In this document: in pieces, positions 50,047-62,475 of the stretch
Numbering within the stretch: the first letter of the stretch is position 1
How the letters are laid out: every line of letters starts with the position of its first letter
Assembly: GCA_015832175.1 (NCBI GenBank)
Contig: WJXW01000003.1
Span: forward strand, 1,798,001 to 1,862,000
From: Paraphaeosphaeria minitans
Lineage: Eukaryota; Ascomycota; Dothideomycetes; Pleosporales; Didymosphaeriaceae
Length of the DNA: 64,000 nt
Direction: 5' to 3'
Notes under the pieces: model-generated
Seen by the model: only the letters and a program-made list of their open reading frames with translations
What the model was told of the DNA's origin: nothing
The model's database searches: none
Program-made: the position numbers and the translations under genes

Positions 50047-53000
50047 ATAGTTAGATAAGTTTTCCTTAGGTTCCTATATGTTTTTACTAGACGAATACCC
50101 TTTCTATTTAATAAAGTATTCTTTAGTGTTTGTATATGCGTTACGTACTTATAGGATTTGTTCTACTTTAAACTTAGTTTCTTCCTAAGCTTAGTAACAG
50201 AAGGTGGTTTCAACTAGTGTTTTAGGGTCTACTGGTTCTAGTAGTAATACGTAGAATACCAGGTGTATCTTTATATCTAGCGGTAGTTCTAACTTGTAGT
50301 TTACTAGTAATATTTACTTAGAAATATAAAATAGTCTAACTTTAACATAATCTAGTTTCTTGTGTTTTTTCTTCTAAGTTTAAAGGTTCTTTATAAGTAG
50401 ATATACTTTATCCCCCTTCTTTAGCTAAGGTGCTATTTTTTGTTTTTAATTTTAGTATAAAATTAATTACTACTAAGCTTTCTTAAGGTTCTCTTAGAGT
50501 TGTTAGTGTATTTTCTTTATATTTTCTACTATATCTATAGCTTCTTTTGCTTTAATTGTTGTAGGAAATTATTAGTTAAAGAGATGTAGGTGTCTTCTGT
50601 AGTTTATATAGAATAGTGTATGTCCTAATACTGCTAATACTTTGTTATTATAGGCTAACTGTGCTATAGGTAGTAATAAAACTTAGTTATTTTTCTAACT
50701 ATTGTAGTAGATGCGTAGGTACGTTTCTATAGTTTAGTTTGTACGTTCTATCTATCTGTTTATTTGTAGATAGTAAGCTGTTAATAGTTTTTATTTTGTT
50801 CTAAGCAGTGCTATAAGCGTTATCTAATAATTTAACGTGAAGAGCTTATCTCTGTCACTAATAATTGTTTTTAGGATTCTATAGTGTCTAATTAGTTAGT
50901 CTAAGATAAGAAAAGCAAGTTCCTTTACTGTTATTCTTTTAAGGCATAAAATAAGCTTAACATACTTAGTTAGTTAGTAGACTATTACTAGTATACTGTT
51001 GTATTTAATTCCTATTATTAAATCCTTAGAGTTTAGAATTCCTATAATAAAATCTATAGTAATATCTTCCTATAGTGCTGTTAGTATTCTAATTGCTTAT
51101 ATCTCTCTATATTTAAGATATATACTATGTTTATTTCTCTAGTATTCTACACATTTGTAGATATAAGCTATTATAGCTTCTTTAATTCCTTTAAAGGTGT
51201 AATTCCTTTAGATAAGTTATATTATTTTTGTAATGCCTAGGTGTCTATACATAGGGTTATTGTAGTATTGTTAGATAATCTTAGTCTATAGATGTTCTAG
51301 AACTTCTTAGTTAACTACTAAAAGTTAATTTAGTTCTGCTATTAGCTCTAGAGATCTATCTTTGGCTTTGCGAAGGATTACAGAGAAGGTTTTTACTTTT
51401 TCTCCTACTAAATTACTTTGTTGGCTAAGAGCGTCTGCTCTGCTATTTTCTTTTCTAGCTATATAGATAATTTTAAACTTATACTACTTAGTAGTTTACA
51501 ACTATCTTTGTTATTATAGCGTAAGTTCTTTTATTATCGTAAACCTTAAAAGGTTCTTATAATCTATATAGATTTCTAGCGTTAAGTAACTAAGCGTGTA
51601 AATCCTCTAGTGTTTTAAGACTTTAATAATAGCGTAGAGTTCTTTATTATGTATATTATATCGTGTTTTAGCGTTATTAAATTTGTATAAGTAGTAGGTA
51701 ATTAGGTGCTATTTACTGTTACGTTCTTATTTAGCGTAGGCGCCTAGCGCAAGATCGCTAGCGTCTGTTTTAAAGCGTAGTGGTTTATCGCTTCTAAAAT
51801 AAACAAGGATAAGTTCTATAATATATACTATCTTAAGGAGTTAGAATAATATTCCGCACTTATCTATTTATTTAAAGGGTACGTCCTTCTTTATAAGATT
51901 TATTAAGGGTATTGTGACTTTTACGTAATCTTAGATAAATTATTAATTAAATCTATAGAATCCTAAGAATTCTTAGATGTTTTTAGCTATCTTTAGTATT
52001 AGCTAGTTCTTAATACATTTAACTTTACTTAGTGCTATCTTAATTCCTTCTATAGTAATAATATGTCCTAGGAATTTAAGTTATTTAACGTTACACTTAT
52101 ATTTCTTAAGTTTAATGCAAAGGTATACTTTATTTAGTACTTCTAGTACTGTCTATATATACTTAGTGTGGTCTAATTTATTTTTAGAAAAGATAAGGAC
52201 ATCGTCTATATACGCGATAATAAATATGTCTAGATATTTATAGAGTACGTTATTAATAAGCGCTATAAAAGCTGCTAGTGCGTTTATAAGTCTAAAAGGT
52301 ATAACCTTATATTCAAATAGTCTGTAGCGTAATTAAAACGCTATTTTCTATTCTTTACCTTTTTTAATTTATATAAAGTAGTAACTGTCTCTTAGATCTA
52401 TTATTGTGAATATCTTAGCTTAAGATAGTTAATCTTGTAACTTTGTAATATTTAGTAGTAGATATTAGTTCTTTATTATTATGTTATTAAGTTGTTAGTA
52501 GTTAATATATAGTCTGTCTAATCTATCCTTTTTCTTAATAAACATGAAAGGGCTTACTGCTAGTGACTTTAATAGTTATATATATCCTTTCTTAAGATTT
52601 ATCTTAATAAAATTACGTTCTTTAAGGAGTTCTTCTCTTATCTTATTATATAGTGGTCTAAAGGGTAGCGTCTTCCCTTCTTCTAGGTCTATTGTAAGAT
52701 CCTAGGGTTAATATTCTAGTAGGTTTGCTTTTCCTTCTTTTTCTATAAATATATATATCTATTTCCTGTACTCTCTTAGTAAAGTAAGGGGTGTGCTGTT
52801 GTCCTCCTTCTTGCGCTTCTTAACCTAGTAGTTCCTACTAGTGTCTACTAAGGTGTATTTCTATTTTTTAACTATCTATCGTAGTATTATGTTATTAATA
52901 ACTCCCTTATCTACTATTATTTTTAGTTAATGTATAGGCTTTACTTATAATACATAATTATAGCGTTTAAACAATATTTTCTTTATACCCTAGTTAATCT

Positions 53001-55225
53001 ATAGGTTGTATATTGTTAACTAAGGTAATCCTAAGACTAACTTATACTTAGATCCTAGTAAGATATCTAAAGTAAGTTCCTTTCTATGTCCTTAGACTGT
53101 TATTATAGTAGTAACCTCTTAGTATATCTAAGGTGTCTTAGGCATTAGGGATCTATTTGCAATATAGATAATATAGGGTACTTCTTTCTCTAATATTATA
53201 AGTCCCGCTTGTCTTGCTATCTAATAAGATATAAAGTTCTTTCCTACTCCTAAGTCTATAAGAGCTTAAGCCTATATTCCTTTAAGCTATACTAGTAGTT
53301 TAACTAATACTATACTCGCTATAGTATTTAATTTAATAAAAGCGTTTTCTTATTTAAGTTTAGGCCTAAAAAAGACATCTATTTATATAGGTTGTAATTA
53401 AGTTTAGGTACCTAGTATGCGTTTCTAAGTATTTGCTTTTATTATTATTCTTAAGTATATAGCTTATATAGATTGTCTTTTTCTTCTTCTTATAAGGATA
53501 TTCTTCTATTATTCCTCTTACGGTCTTTACTATTTCTATATACTAGTTAAATTAGTAGTTCTATTATTACTTCTTACGTAGGGTAGTTTGCAAAGCTGTC
53601 TAAACGTTTGGCTATATAGTAGTATTTATAGTCTTAGTTTAGACATGTATACTAGTATAGTTGTATATAGTCTCTATTAATAAGTATATTATAGTATTTG
53701 TTGCCCTTTAGCGTAAGGTAAGGAAAGTATTTCACTTATTATTTATTCTAGAGGTGTTTGTCGCAAGCTGTGATAAGGTAGTCTGTCTATATCTATCTAT
53801 AGCGTAGTTTCTTTCTAGGTTATTTCTTATTTTCCTCTTTCTCTACCTTATATTATGCGTATATTGGTTCTTCGCAATACGTCTATATATAGAATTAGTG
53901 TGTAGGATTTTAGTGGTCTAGATAGTACTTTAGTATATAGTCTAACTTCTTATTTTTATAGGGTTGCATTCCTTTTAGTGCCTAGTAGGGTTCTATATAG
54001 TCCTAAATATTTAGTTTATACTTAGGTAACATAGGGTTGTCTTCTTCCTGCCTACTTTGTAGGTAAGGAGTAGGAGATCTTAGTATCTCTTCTACGTCTT
54101 CTATATTATAGTATACATTAGAGTTGTCTTCTAGATCTTTATATAGTTGTAAGTTAGGTAAATCTAATTACTTACTTTGTTCTAGCGTAACGCGTTAGTG
54201 ACTAAATAGCGTTATAATAACTTTCTATTCTTTATTAGGTTCTTAGTCCTTAATAGTTAGTATATTTAACTTAGTTTAATAGACTTTATTCTTTAATCTA
54301 CAGTTCCTAGCTATATAGCCTAGTTTGCTATATATAAAGCATTTATAGGTCTTAGTTATTAGTTGTTAACTTCTATTAGAGACGCGTTTATTAGGCTACT
54401 TAGGGCCTATCCTTCCTCTTTTTCCTTTGCCTATATAGTTAAACTAGACATCTTTTATTAGTTTGTATCTTTAGTAGTTCCTTAGCTATTGCTTTTAGAC
54501 AATTCTAATAGGGTTCTTATAAACTACTTTTGCTAGTTGTCTAAAGCTTATTACCTTAGGGTTTTAGTAGAGCTTTTATTATAATTAAAACCACTCTTTA
54601 TTAATTCTAATAGTTTCTTTGTATAGTTTCTTAAGGTTAGTAATTTATACACTACTATGTAAGAGTTCTTTGCGTAGTTTCTATTTAAGTCCTTATTTAT
54701 ACATGTTCTAAAGAGATTTATTGTTCTAGTTAAGTTACACAGCGTATCTATAAAACTTAGCTATATACTTAGCTACTAATTGTTTCTAAATTATAGTCTA
54801 AATCTTTACTTTTGTAATAGAGTCCTTATTAGTAATCCTAAAGAGTTGTTTAAGGTATTTCTTAAAGTTATTATAATCCTTAATAATATTAACTACATTA
54901 GCGTGCTCATTTACGTAATTGTTGTTATTATTATTGTGGTCTATTCCTAGGTACTTTTTAAGGTAAAAATAGATTTATAATCCTATATCTCCTTATATAT
55001 ATATTGCTGTAAAGATAACCTTCTTCTTATCTTTAAGAGGTTTATCTAAGTTAAAGAAGTAGAGGTCTAACTAAAGAATCTAGACGTTAGTGTAAAATTA
55101 TTCACTAAAGTAGAGATTAGGTTTATATGCCTTACTACTATCCTTTATAAGAGTAATCTTAGTGGCACCTAAAGCTATAGAAGAGGTAGGAGTTTGTAAA
55201 GTACTTATATTAAGAGTGTTTAAGA

Positions 55226-55681
55226 TGTTAAATCTAAGAGGGTAGCTAGTCCTAAAGGGTTAAAGTTAGTTCTTAGGTAGGAGTACTTATAGAAGGTAAA
55301 AGGTCTTATTAATATAATAGTATCTTGTAAAGTGTAATAAGTTAATAATTTAGTCTACTAGAATCTAAACAATAGATTAATAAATAGATTAAACATAAGT
55401 ATAAGAAACTTATTCTTGCGTTCCTATATACTAAGTAGTCCCACACTTCCTAGAATCCTATATGTCCTAGAGTCCTATATGTCCTAGAGTCCTATACGTT
55501 CTAGAGTCCTGTGTGGGTAAGTCCTACGCGTCCTAGAGTTCCTATATAGGCGAGGCCTGTGTAGTCCTTAGGACCCTTAGGACCTGTAACTTATTATCTA
55601 ACTGCTTAGTCAGCTAACTCTAGTAAACTAGTAGTCTAATAAGCTCGCGCCCTGCTGCTCGCGCGCGGCCAGATCCTAACA
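55226..55681 (-). repeat. 5' LTR of the chromovirus (right)
   Basis: 456 bp. Its last 40 bases keep GCTCGCGCGCGGCCAG where the left LTR has ACTTATATATAGCTAA, so this end was largely spared by the mutation process. Confidence 0.9.
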
Positions 55682-58473
55682 ATAGACTCTTAGCTTCGCT
55701 AGAAGAGCTATGCCTTTTCTTTAATAGTAATTAAAGTATTATTGTTCTATTTTATGTTAATAACATTCTTCTTCTCTATTACAAGAGTAAAGAGAAAGAA
55801 GCCCTAGATTTTTAGAAGAAGATTATAAACAAATATAAGATTAAATTAAAAGAACTAGTAGAGTAGTTCCTAAGTGTTTAAGTAATTAGGGACAGAGAAG
55901 TAAGATTAATTTCTCTAGTCTATAATGCCTACATTAATAAGATCACGAAAAAGTTTAACCTTTTAAACTCTAGGAGCTTCCCTCCTACACCTCTATTAGT
56001 AGAAGATCTTATTCTAAGCATAGGAGAAGCCACTCCTTAATAAATAAAGCTCTTTTAAGAAGAGGTAAAATTAGCTCTCTATATAGTAATTATACTATGT
56101 CTAGATATAGCCTTTGTAGTGTTAAAGCTATTACACTTTCTAATAAATCTAAGTAAAGAACACTTTGCTACTATTAATTATGTGATCTTTTACCTCTATT
56201 AAACTAGATAGTAGGCTATAGTCTTTAGTGGCTATAATAGACCTAATCTACTAATATGTAGAGATGCCTTATTTGCTAATAATCTAATATTACGGCAATC
56301 TTCCTATAGATATATTATCTTATTATTTAGAGGAGCTATCCTATAGAAAGCAGCTTAATAGAACACAATTACTACTTTAATAATAGAAGCAGAGCTTCTA
56401 GCGCTTAAATATATAAGTAAAGAAGCTATAGCAATTAAGAGATTCTTTACTAAGCTTACTCTAGATCTAGGACCTTTATAGAAGGTCTATTGCGACAATT
56501 TTTAAACTATTTATTTAGTAATTAGAAAGAACAAAAGAATTACTACTTAACTGCGCTATATAAATATTTAGAACATGTAGTTATAGTAAGAGTATATAAA
56601 AGAATTATTTTAAGTAAAATATCTTTTAACTAGCAAAATGCTAGTAGATAGCCTTATAAAGGCTCTTACTTATTAGCAGTTTAATAGATTTAAAAGGCTA
56701 CTAAATCTATAAAATATAAGTATAATAATTATAGAATAAGAGTAGGTAAATAAAGAATTAATCTATTAACTACCTAGAATTATTAATTTAGAGCTAGGAA
56801 ATAAGAAAAGAAAAAGAAAAAAAAGAAAAGATTAGAGAGAGAATAGGAATTAGAGAAAGAGGAAATTAAAGAGCTTATCTATAAGTATATAGACCCTCTT
56901 CCTCCTCTACTTAATTATAGGGGTGTAAGAATCTCCCCTATAATTAGTAGTAGGAGATTCTCCCTATCCTTCTCCTCTCCTCCTCTCTACAGTAGGTAAT
57001 TCCTTACTCTATCTACCTCCTCTACCTCTCCTTTAATTAGTAGTAGGTAATAGCTTACCCTAGCCTTCCCTCTTTTAATTAGTAGGAGGAGAAGCACTTA
57101 CCTAGCCTCTACTCTACTTTAGAGCTAATAGGCTACTTATCTAGCTATTTTAATTAGTGTATTAGCTGCGACCGCGCTACTCTTTAATAGGTAAAGTAGG
57201 AGGGTAATCACCCTATCCTTTACTAAGAATTAGCTAGGAGGGAGAGAGTAGAATAATAACTACATACTAAGCTTACTCCTCCTAACTACTAGTAGGAGGA
57301 GAAGCTTATAAGGCTACTTTAACCTTTTTATATAGCTTAGTAATTAGCCTCTCTTATAAAAAGTATTAGCTAAACCTAGAATAAATCTTAGAATAAAAGC
57401 TTATATTAGCACCCTCTAATAGTTAATAGCAGATAAAATCTATAGCTAGAGTCTAAATATACAGCTAGTTATAGAAATAATTAGTAAAATTAGCTAAAGT
57501 AATAAAATAACCCTATATATAGTAGTGTAAAAGTAGGTAAAGTAGGTATAGTAGCACCTACCTAAGCTTAAAGCGTTATTATAGCAGCGTTTATTACTCT
57601 TTCTTACTAGAGCTCCCTTTAAGTAGCCTAAGTAGCTTACTTATCTAAGAGCACTAAGCGATTACTAGGGGCCTAGAGCTAGGGTAGGAGGAGCTAGTAG
57701 AGTAGGAGGAGTAGGAGAATCTTAGTAGGAGGATTAGAAGCTTTATTTAATAGCTTTTATAGCCTTTACTATGCGTGCTTTAGCTAAGTTATTAAATATC
57801 TAAAAGAGTTAGTAAAGCTCTAAATAATAGAAAAAGCGTAAGGTAATAATTAGAAAAAGAGAACCTACTATAAAATAGTAGGATTTAAAGGCTTAAACTA
57901 GTAGGCTTAAATTAGATAGGAGGTTAAAGTGTTAAAAGTAAAAGATTAAAGAGAGAAGATTAAGCGCTAGTAAAAGGCTTATATACTCTACCACCTATCT
58001 AATTATTAAGCGCTGAATGCGCTCTTTCTTTACTACTTATTTCTTTTACTACTACTTCTTCTTAATTAAAACGCGCCTGCCTATTGTACTTACTAGCTAG
58101 TAAGAGCGGGGAAATTACCTTATAGTTAATAAGAAGTAAGCGAAAAGAGCAGTAGAATAAAAGCGTTTACGCTCTAGGCCTTTATGCCACGCTTATAAGC
58201 TCCTAACCCACTAGAAGAAAAGATTCTAGACATAATTTACAATAGGATTTGTGATTTAAAAGATAAACAGTAATTGTTTTACTATTATAATAAGTAAGGG
58301 GTAATAGAATCGCTGTGCTTAAGATAAGGAGATTTAGAAGAATAATTCTTAATAGTTTTTTAATCTTTAAATAGCCTTTAGATAGTTTTTTAAAGATCTT
58401 TAGAAAGGATTTAGATAATTATAGATTACTTCTTAAGATAGGTGATCCGCTTTAAGCGATTACCTAGGGGGTG

Positions 58474-58668
58474 TGTTGAAGTAAAACACTCACTTCTATA
58501 ATTCTTTCTAGATCTACTAATTCATATTACAGGATTCTTACTAAGAGGCTCGTTTCTTTTGTATATAGTCTGCCCTTTTAGCATCCTTTCCTATAATTTG
58601 CTATTTGTATTCTTTACAACTCTGCTCCTGAATATCCTGTGATAGTTCGAGCCCTTTTTACCACAACA
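58474..58668 (+). repeat. 3' LTR of Copia copy 2
   Basis: 195 bp, TGTTGAAG...CAACA, preceded by the same CCTAGGGGGTG polypurine tract as in copy 1. Confidence 0.9.
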
Positions 58669-61600
58669 GTATGTGTTATAGATAATATAGAGGTAGAGCG
58701 GAGGATAAAGACTACTATCTATAGCGTTAATAAGGAAGGGATTCCTCTCCTACTTAGTAACCCCTTTTTATAAGAAGGTAATATCTACCTTAATAATAGC
58801 TTATAAATATAGCGCTAGGGCTATACTATAGCTTTAATATAGCTAGTCACTGTAAAGGACTTTAAAGATAATATAAAGTATACTAGCTTAGATTTATTTC
58901 TTCTAAGGGTCTTATAAATAACTAGTGTAAGCTTCGAGTACCTAGTGCCTATTAATAAAGTATACGCAGTGTAAAGACTACGCATTCCTAACATATTACG
59001 CAAATATAGTAATGTATTTAATAAAAAAGCAGTGTCTACCTTACTAAATTTTAAGAAATCTAATTATGCTATCCCTAATATAGAGAGAAAGGAACCTCCT
59101 TATAAACTACTCTATAATCTCTTAGAGTAGGAGCTTAAGGTACTTTAGGAGTATCTAGAAAATGTCTTAAAAAAGGGATAGATTAGGCATAGTACTAGCC
59201 TAGCTAGAGCACTAATTCTATTCGCCCCTAAGAAAAATAGCACACTATAGCTTTGTATAAATTATTAGGGCTTTAATATAATTACTATTAAGGATTATTA
59301 CCTACTACTCTTAGTTAGAGAGACGCTTAACCGCTTATTAAGTGTATACTACTATACGACCCTTAATCTTTATAACGCCTACTATAGAATTTAGATCTAG
59401 GTAGGAGATAAGTAGAAAACTATATTCTAAACTTGCTATAGCCACTTTAAATACTTAGTAATACTATTTAGCTTAACTAATGCCCTTACAAGCTTCTAGG
59501 CATATATTAAGAAGGTACTAGCACTATATCTAGATTATATATACGTTGTGTATCTAGATAATATACTTATCTATACCTATAATAAAGATCTTACACTTTA
59601 TTAGCGCGCTATTTACGCTGTGCTTAAATTACTGCGTAAGGCTAAACTTTTTATTAATTTAACTAAGTGTATATTCGCCTTAAGTAAAGTCTACTTCCTT
59701 AGTTTTATTATAACTACGTAAGAAATCCGCGCTAATCCTGCGTGTATAGTAACTATTATAGAATAGCTATAGCTAACTAGCATCTAAGAGCTCTAGTTAT
59801 TTCTAGGCTTTATAAACTTTTATAGGCGATTTATTAAGGTATATATATAAGAAACTGCTTCTCTCTTAGACCTACTTAAAAAGAACTAAGTGTTCTAATA
59901 GTTAGTAAAAGCTAATAATACTTTTAAAATACTTAAAACGTGCTTCTTAAGTGCGCCTATTCTATGCTACTTTAACCCTGCGCTACTAATCTAATTAGAG
60001 ACTAATATATCTACTTTTATAAAATATAGTATCCTTTTATAGCTATTAAAGGACTAGAAGTAGTATCTAGTTACTTTTGTGTTAAGAAAACTTCAAGTAG
60101 TAGAGCTAAATTATAAGGTATATAACTTTAAGCTTCTTGCTATTATCTACTACTTTAAGTAATAAAGATATTATCTAGATAGTACACAGCACATAATTTA
60201 AGTGCTAAGTAACTATAATAACTTACGCAGTATGCGCGCTGTATAGAAGCTAAACTTATAATAAGTATAATAGGCGATATATCTAGTAGCTTTTAATTTT
60301 AAAGTAGAACACTGCCTAGGGAAAACAAACCTAGTAGATAGACTATTAAGAAGGGTAGATTACACATAGGAGAACCTATTACTAACCTATTTATTGCCTA
60401 CCCTATAGAACAAAATACTATAGTGGACTAAGTATAGTAGAGTAAGTAGATCTATAAATAAGCCAAGCTTATTAGGCGTATATAAGATATATATTACTAA
60501 CATTTATAGAGCTATAAAAATTCCTACTACTAGTGCTATAGTGTGCACGCTATACGTACTACGCTTACTAGCTAGAGCATTAGTTAGTAGTAAACCTATA
60601 ATAAAAGAGTTTAACCTTATTACTAAAGTTTAGTAGTTTTAGTAAAGAGACGCCTTTACTATTAAGCGTATTACTAGCTTAAGGCGTAAGAGAAGCACTT
60701 AAAGTAGTAGTAAGGCGTAAGTATAGCGCCTTAATAAAATAGAAGTCCTAAGGTATAATAGTAGATTATATATCCTAGATAAACTAGTAATTAGGTAAGA
60801 GATTTTGTTCTAGCACTATAATACGTATGTAGTAGGCCACTTTAGCGTACGTAGAACGCTTAAGGCTATTAAGAGGACCTACTGTTAGCCTTTTATAGAT
60901 TAAGATGTTTAGAAGTATATAAGGACTTATACTATTTACTAAAGGAGTAAAGCTCTAAGGTATAGTAAGTATAGCTAGCTATTACCTCTTCTAACACTAA
61001 AGGATATCTTTAAGGAAGCCTTACTAAACTTTATAACTAGATTTCTACTAGTAAAGAATTAAGACAGCTACGCTTTTAATACAATTTTTATAATTATATA
61101 CTACTTCTTTAGGATAGCTATCTATATCCTTGCACAGAAAATATAGAATATAAAGGAATTTATAGAAGCCTACTTCTAAGAGGTTATTTTAAGGTTTAGC
61201 ATTTAGAAAGGTATTATATTTAATAGGGACTATACCTTTACCTCTACTTTTTAGGTAGAAATATGCTACTAACTATAGGTAAAGCGTAGGCTTAGCACTG
61301 CTTTCTACCCTTAAATAGATAGGTAAATAGAGCGCTAGAATTAGATATATATTTATTACACCTCTATAAATAAACTAGGTTAAACTACTTCTAATAGCTT
61401 AATTTATATATAACAACTCTATCTATAATTTAATAAAAATAACGCCTTTCTATACTATATATAGTAAGCACCCTATCCTTACTACGCCTCCTATAGATAG
61501 TAGGCTAGAGGGGGAGCTACTAGATATAGTTAAAAGAGTAAAACGTATATATAGTGCACGCGTATTACTTATAGAGTACCTATACTTAGTATAAGAGTAT

Positions 61601-61750
61601 TAGAGCTAGTACTATAATAAGAAGCATAAGTAAGAGTTATTCTAGAGAGGCGACTTAGTCCTACTTAGTATAAAGAATATATATATGCCTTAATAACTAA
61701 GTAAGAAGCTATTAGGAAAATTTATTAGACCCTTCTAAGTGTAGGACTAT
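58669..61750 (+). mobile_element. Ty3/Gypsy fragment, plus orientation
   Basis: Plus-strand remnants: reverse transcriptase with Y-L-D-N (59551-59562; Asp to Asn), the downstream FLGFINFYRRFI (about 59800), RNase H region (about 60000-60330), and integrase with a zinc-binding region (about 60810-60960) and STAFYP--D--IERQN (about 61295-61345). The GPY/F-type tail is RGDLVLLS (about 61650) and KKLLGKFIRPF (about 61710). No gag, no 5' LTR and no chromodomain are present. It is cut on the left by the Copia LTR and on the right by an LTR of another chromovirus. Its reverse transcriptase sequence differs from the minus-strand chromovirus, so it is a different Gypsy family. Confidence 0.75.
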
Positions 61751-62475
61751 TAAATCCAAGAGGGTAGCTAGTCCTAAAGAGTTAAGGTTGGTTCTCGGGC
61801 AGGAGTACTTATAGAAGGTAGAAGGTTTTATTAATATAATAGTATCTTGCAAAGTGTAACAAGTTAACAATATAGTCTACTAGAATCTAAACAATAGATT
61901 AATAAACAGATTAAATATAAGTATAGAGAGCCTATCCTCGCGTTCCTATATACTTTAAGTAATTAGTCCACTAATCGCTCTAATTAAACTAATTAAGCAC
62001 TAATTAGTTACTTTGTTGGTTTGGCTTAATCTACAATTAAGCATTTAAGGGTTAATAGTATACTATCGTGTAAAGGGTAAGAAGTAGGTTTAATTAATTA
62101 CGTCTAGTCTATCGTACAAAGGGGCACTAAGGACCTTATAAAGTCTCTGCCTCTTAGCGCTGACCTAAGCAGTGGGTCCTTGTGTGGGTCCTTATAGGTA
62201 GGCAGGGCCTTATGAAGTCTCTGCCTCTTAGCGCTAACCTAAGTAGTGGGTCCTTGTGCAGGTCCCTATAGGTAGGCAGGCCCCTATTTCACTTAGTGCT
62301 ATTTGTATAATAAACTGTATAGATATACTTAGTATATTAAGTGCTTAGTCTAATTAATTATCTTAGCGCTCTAATTATACTAATTAAGTTATATAACCTC
62401 TTATGCCGTGCCGCTTAAATAACAAATATAGATATATATAAAGATTCTAGAAGGCCTAGCCTTTAGATCTTAACA
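61751..62475 (-). repeat. 3' LTR of a second chromovirus copy, with a solo LTR inside
   Basis: The first about 205 bp (from TATTAAATCC) match the chromovirus LTR at 48935. The right end, GATCTTAACA, is followed by a purine-rich tract on the minus strand, like the complete copy. The middle differs and contains the 312-bp solo LTR plus duplicated TACTT. Without that insertion the LTR would be about 408 bp. Confidence 0.7.
62014..62325 (+). mobile_element. Solo LTR, copy B, with perfect target duplication
   Basis: 312 bp, TGTTGGTTTGGC...CTGTATAGATA (final CA mutated to TA). It is flanked by TACTT on both sides (62009-62013 and 62326-62330). It contains two tandem units of about 74 bp carrying CTGCCTCTTAGCGCT. 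Confidence 0.85.

Larger units (their letters stand above)
48935..55681 (-). mobile_element. Complete Ty3/Gypsy chromovirus, minus orientation, RIP-eroded
   Basis: A 6,747-bp element with 456-bp LTRs (48935-49390 and 55226-55681). It is flanked by ATAAA (48930-48934) and ATAGA (55682-55686), a 5-bp target duplication with one G-to-A change; the host Copia continues seamlessly on both sides. Minus-strand remnants in order are gag zinc knuckle (54341-54300, CFIYSKLGYIARNC), protease (53266-53221, ALIDLGVGKNFIS), reverse transcriptase with AYIDD (52215-52201), integrase (SDRDKLF near 50850, then TAYYLQINR), LELPLDIKIHLVFYV near 50270 and chromodomain (about 50160-50045). A polypurine tract (49391-49405) abuts the left LTR, which is thus the 3' LTR. 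An opposite-strand ORF lies at about 49500-50046. Confidence 0.9.
45407..58668 (+). mobile_element. Ty1/Copia copy 2, 5'-truncated and split by a Gypsy insertion
   Basis: Sequence from about 45411 is colinear with copy 1 from about 39471 onward. The 5' LTR and about 630 bp of leader and gag are therefore missing. It runs to 48934, is interrupted by the chromovirus 48935-55681, resumes at 55682 and ends with a 195-bp LTR at 58474-58668. Reverse transcriptase again has Y-V-N-N (55753-55764). Compared with copy 1 it holds about 460 extra bases (about 57379-57835) and about 40 extra bases near 57040-57080, between RNase H and the LTR. RIP-type changes differ from copy 1 in position, so the copies mutated separately after duplication. 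Confidence 0.85.

Noticed and set aside
58821..59003. Minus-strand frame of 60 codons inside the AT-rich block
   Set aside because: It lies antisense to the plus-strand Gypsy fragment and is open by chance; no domain.
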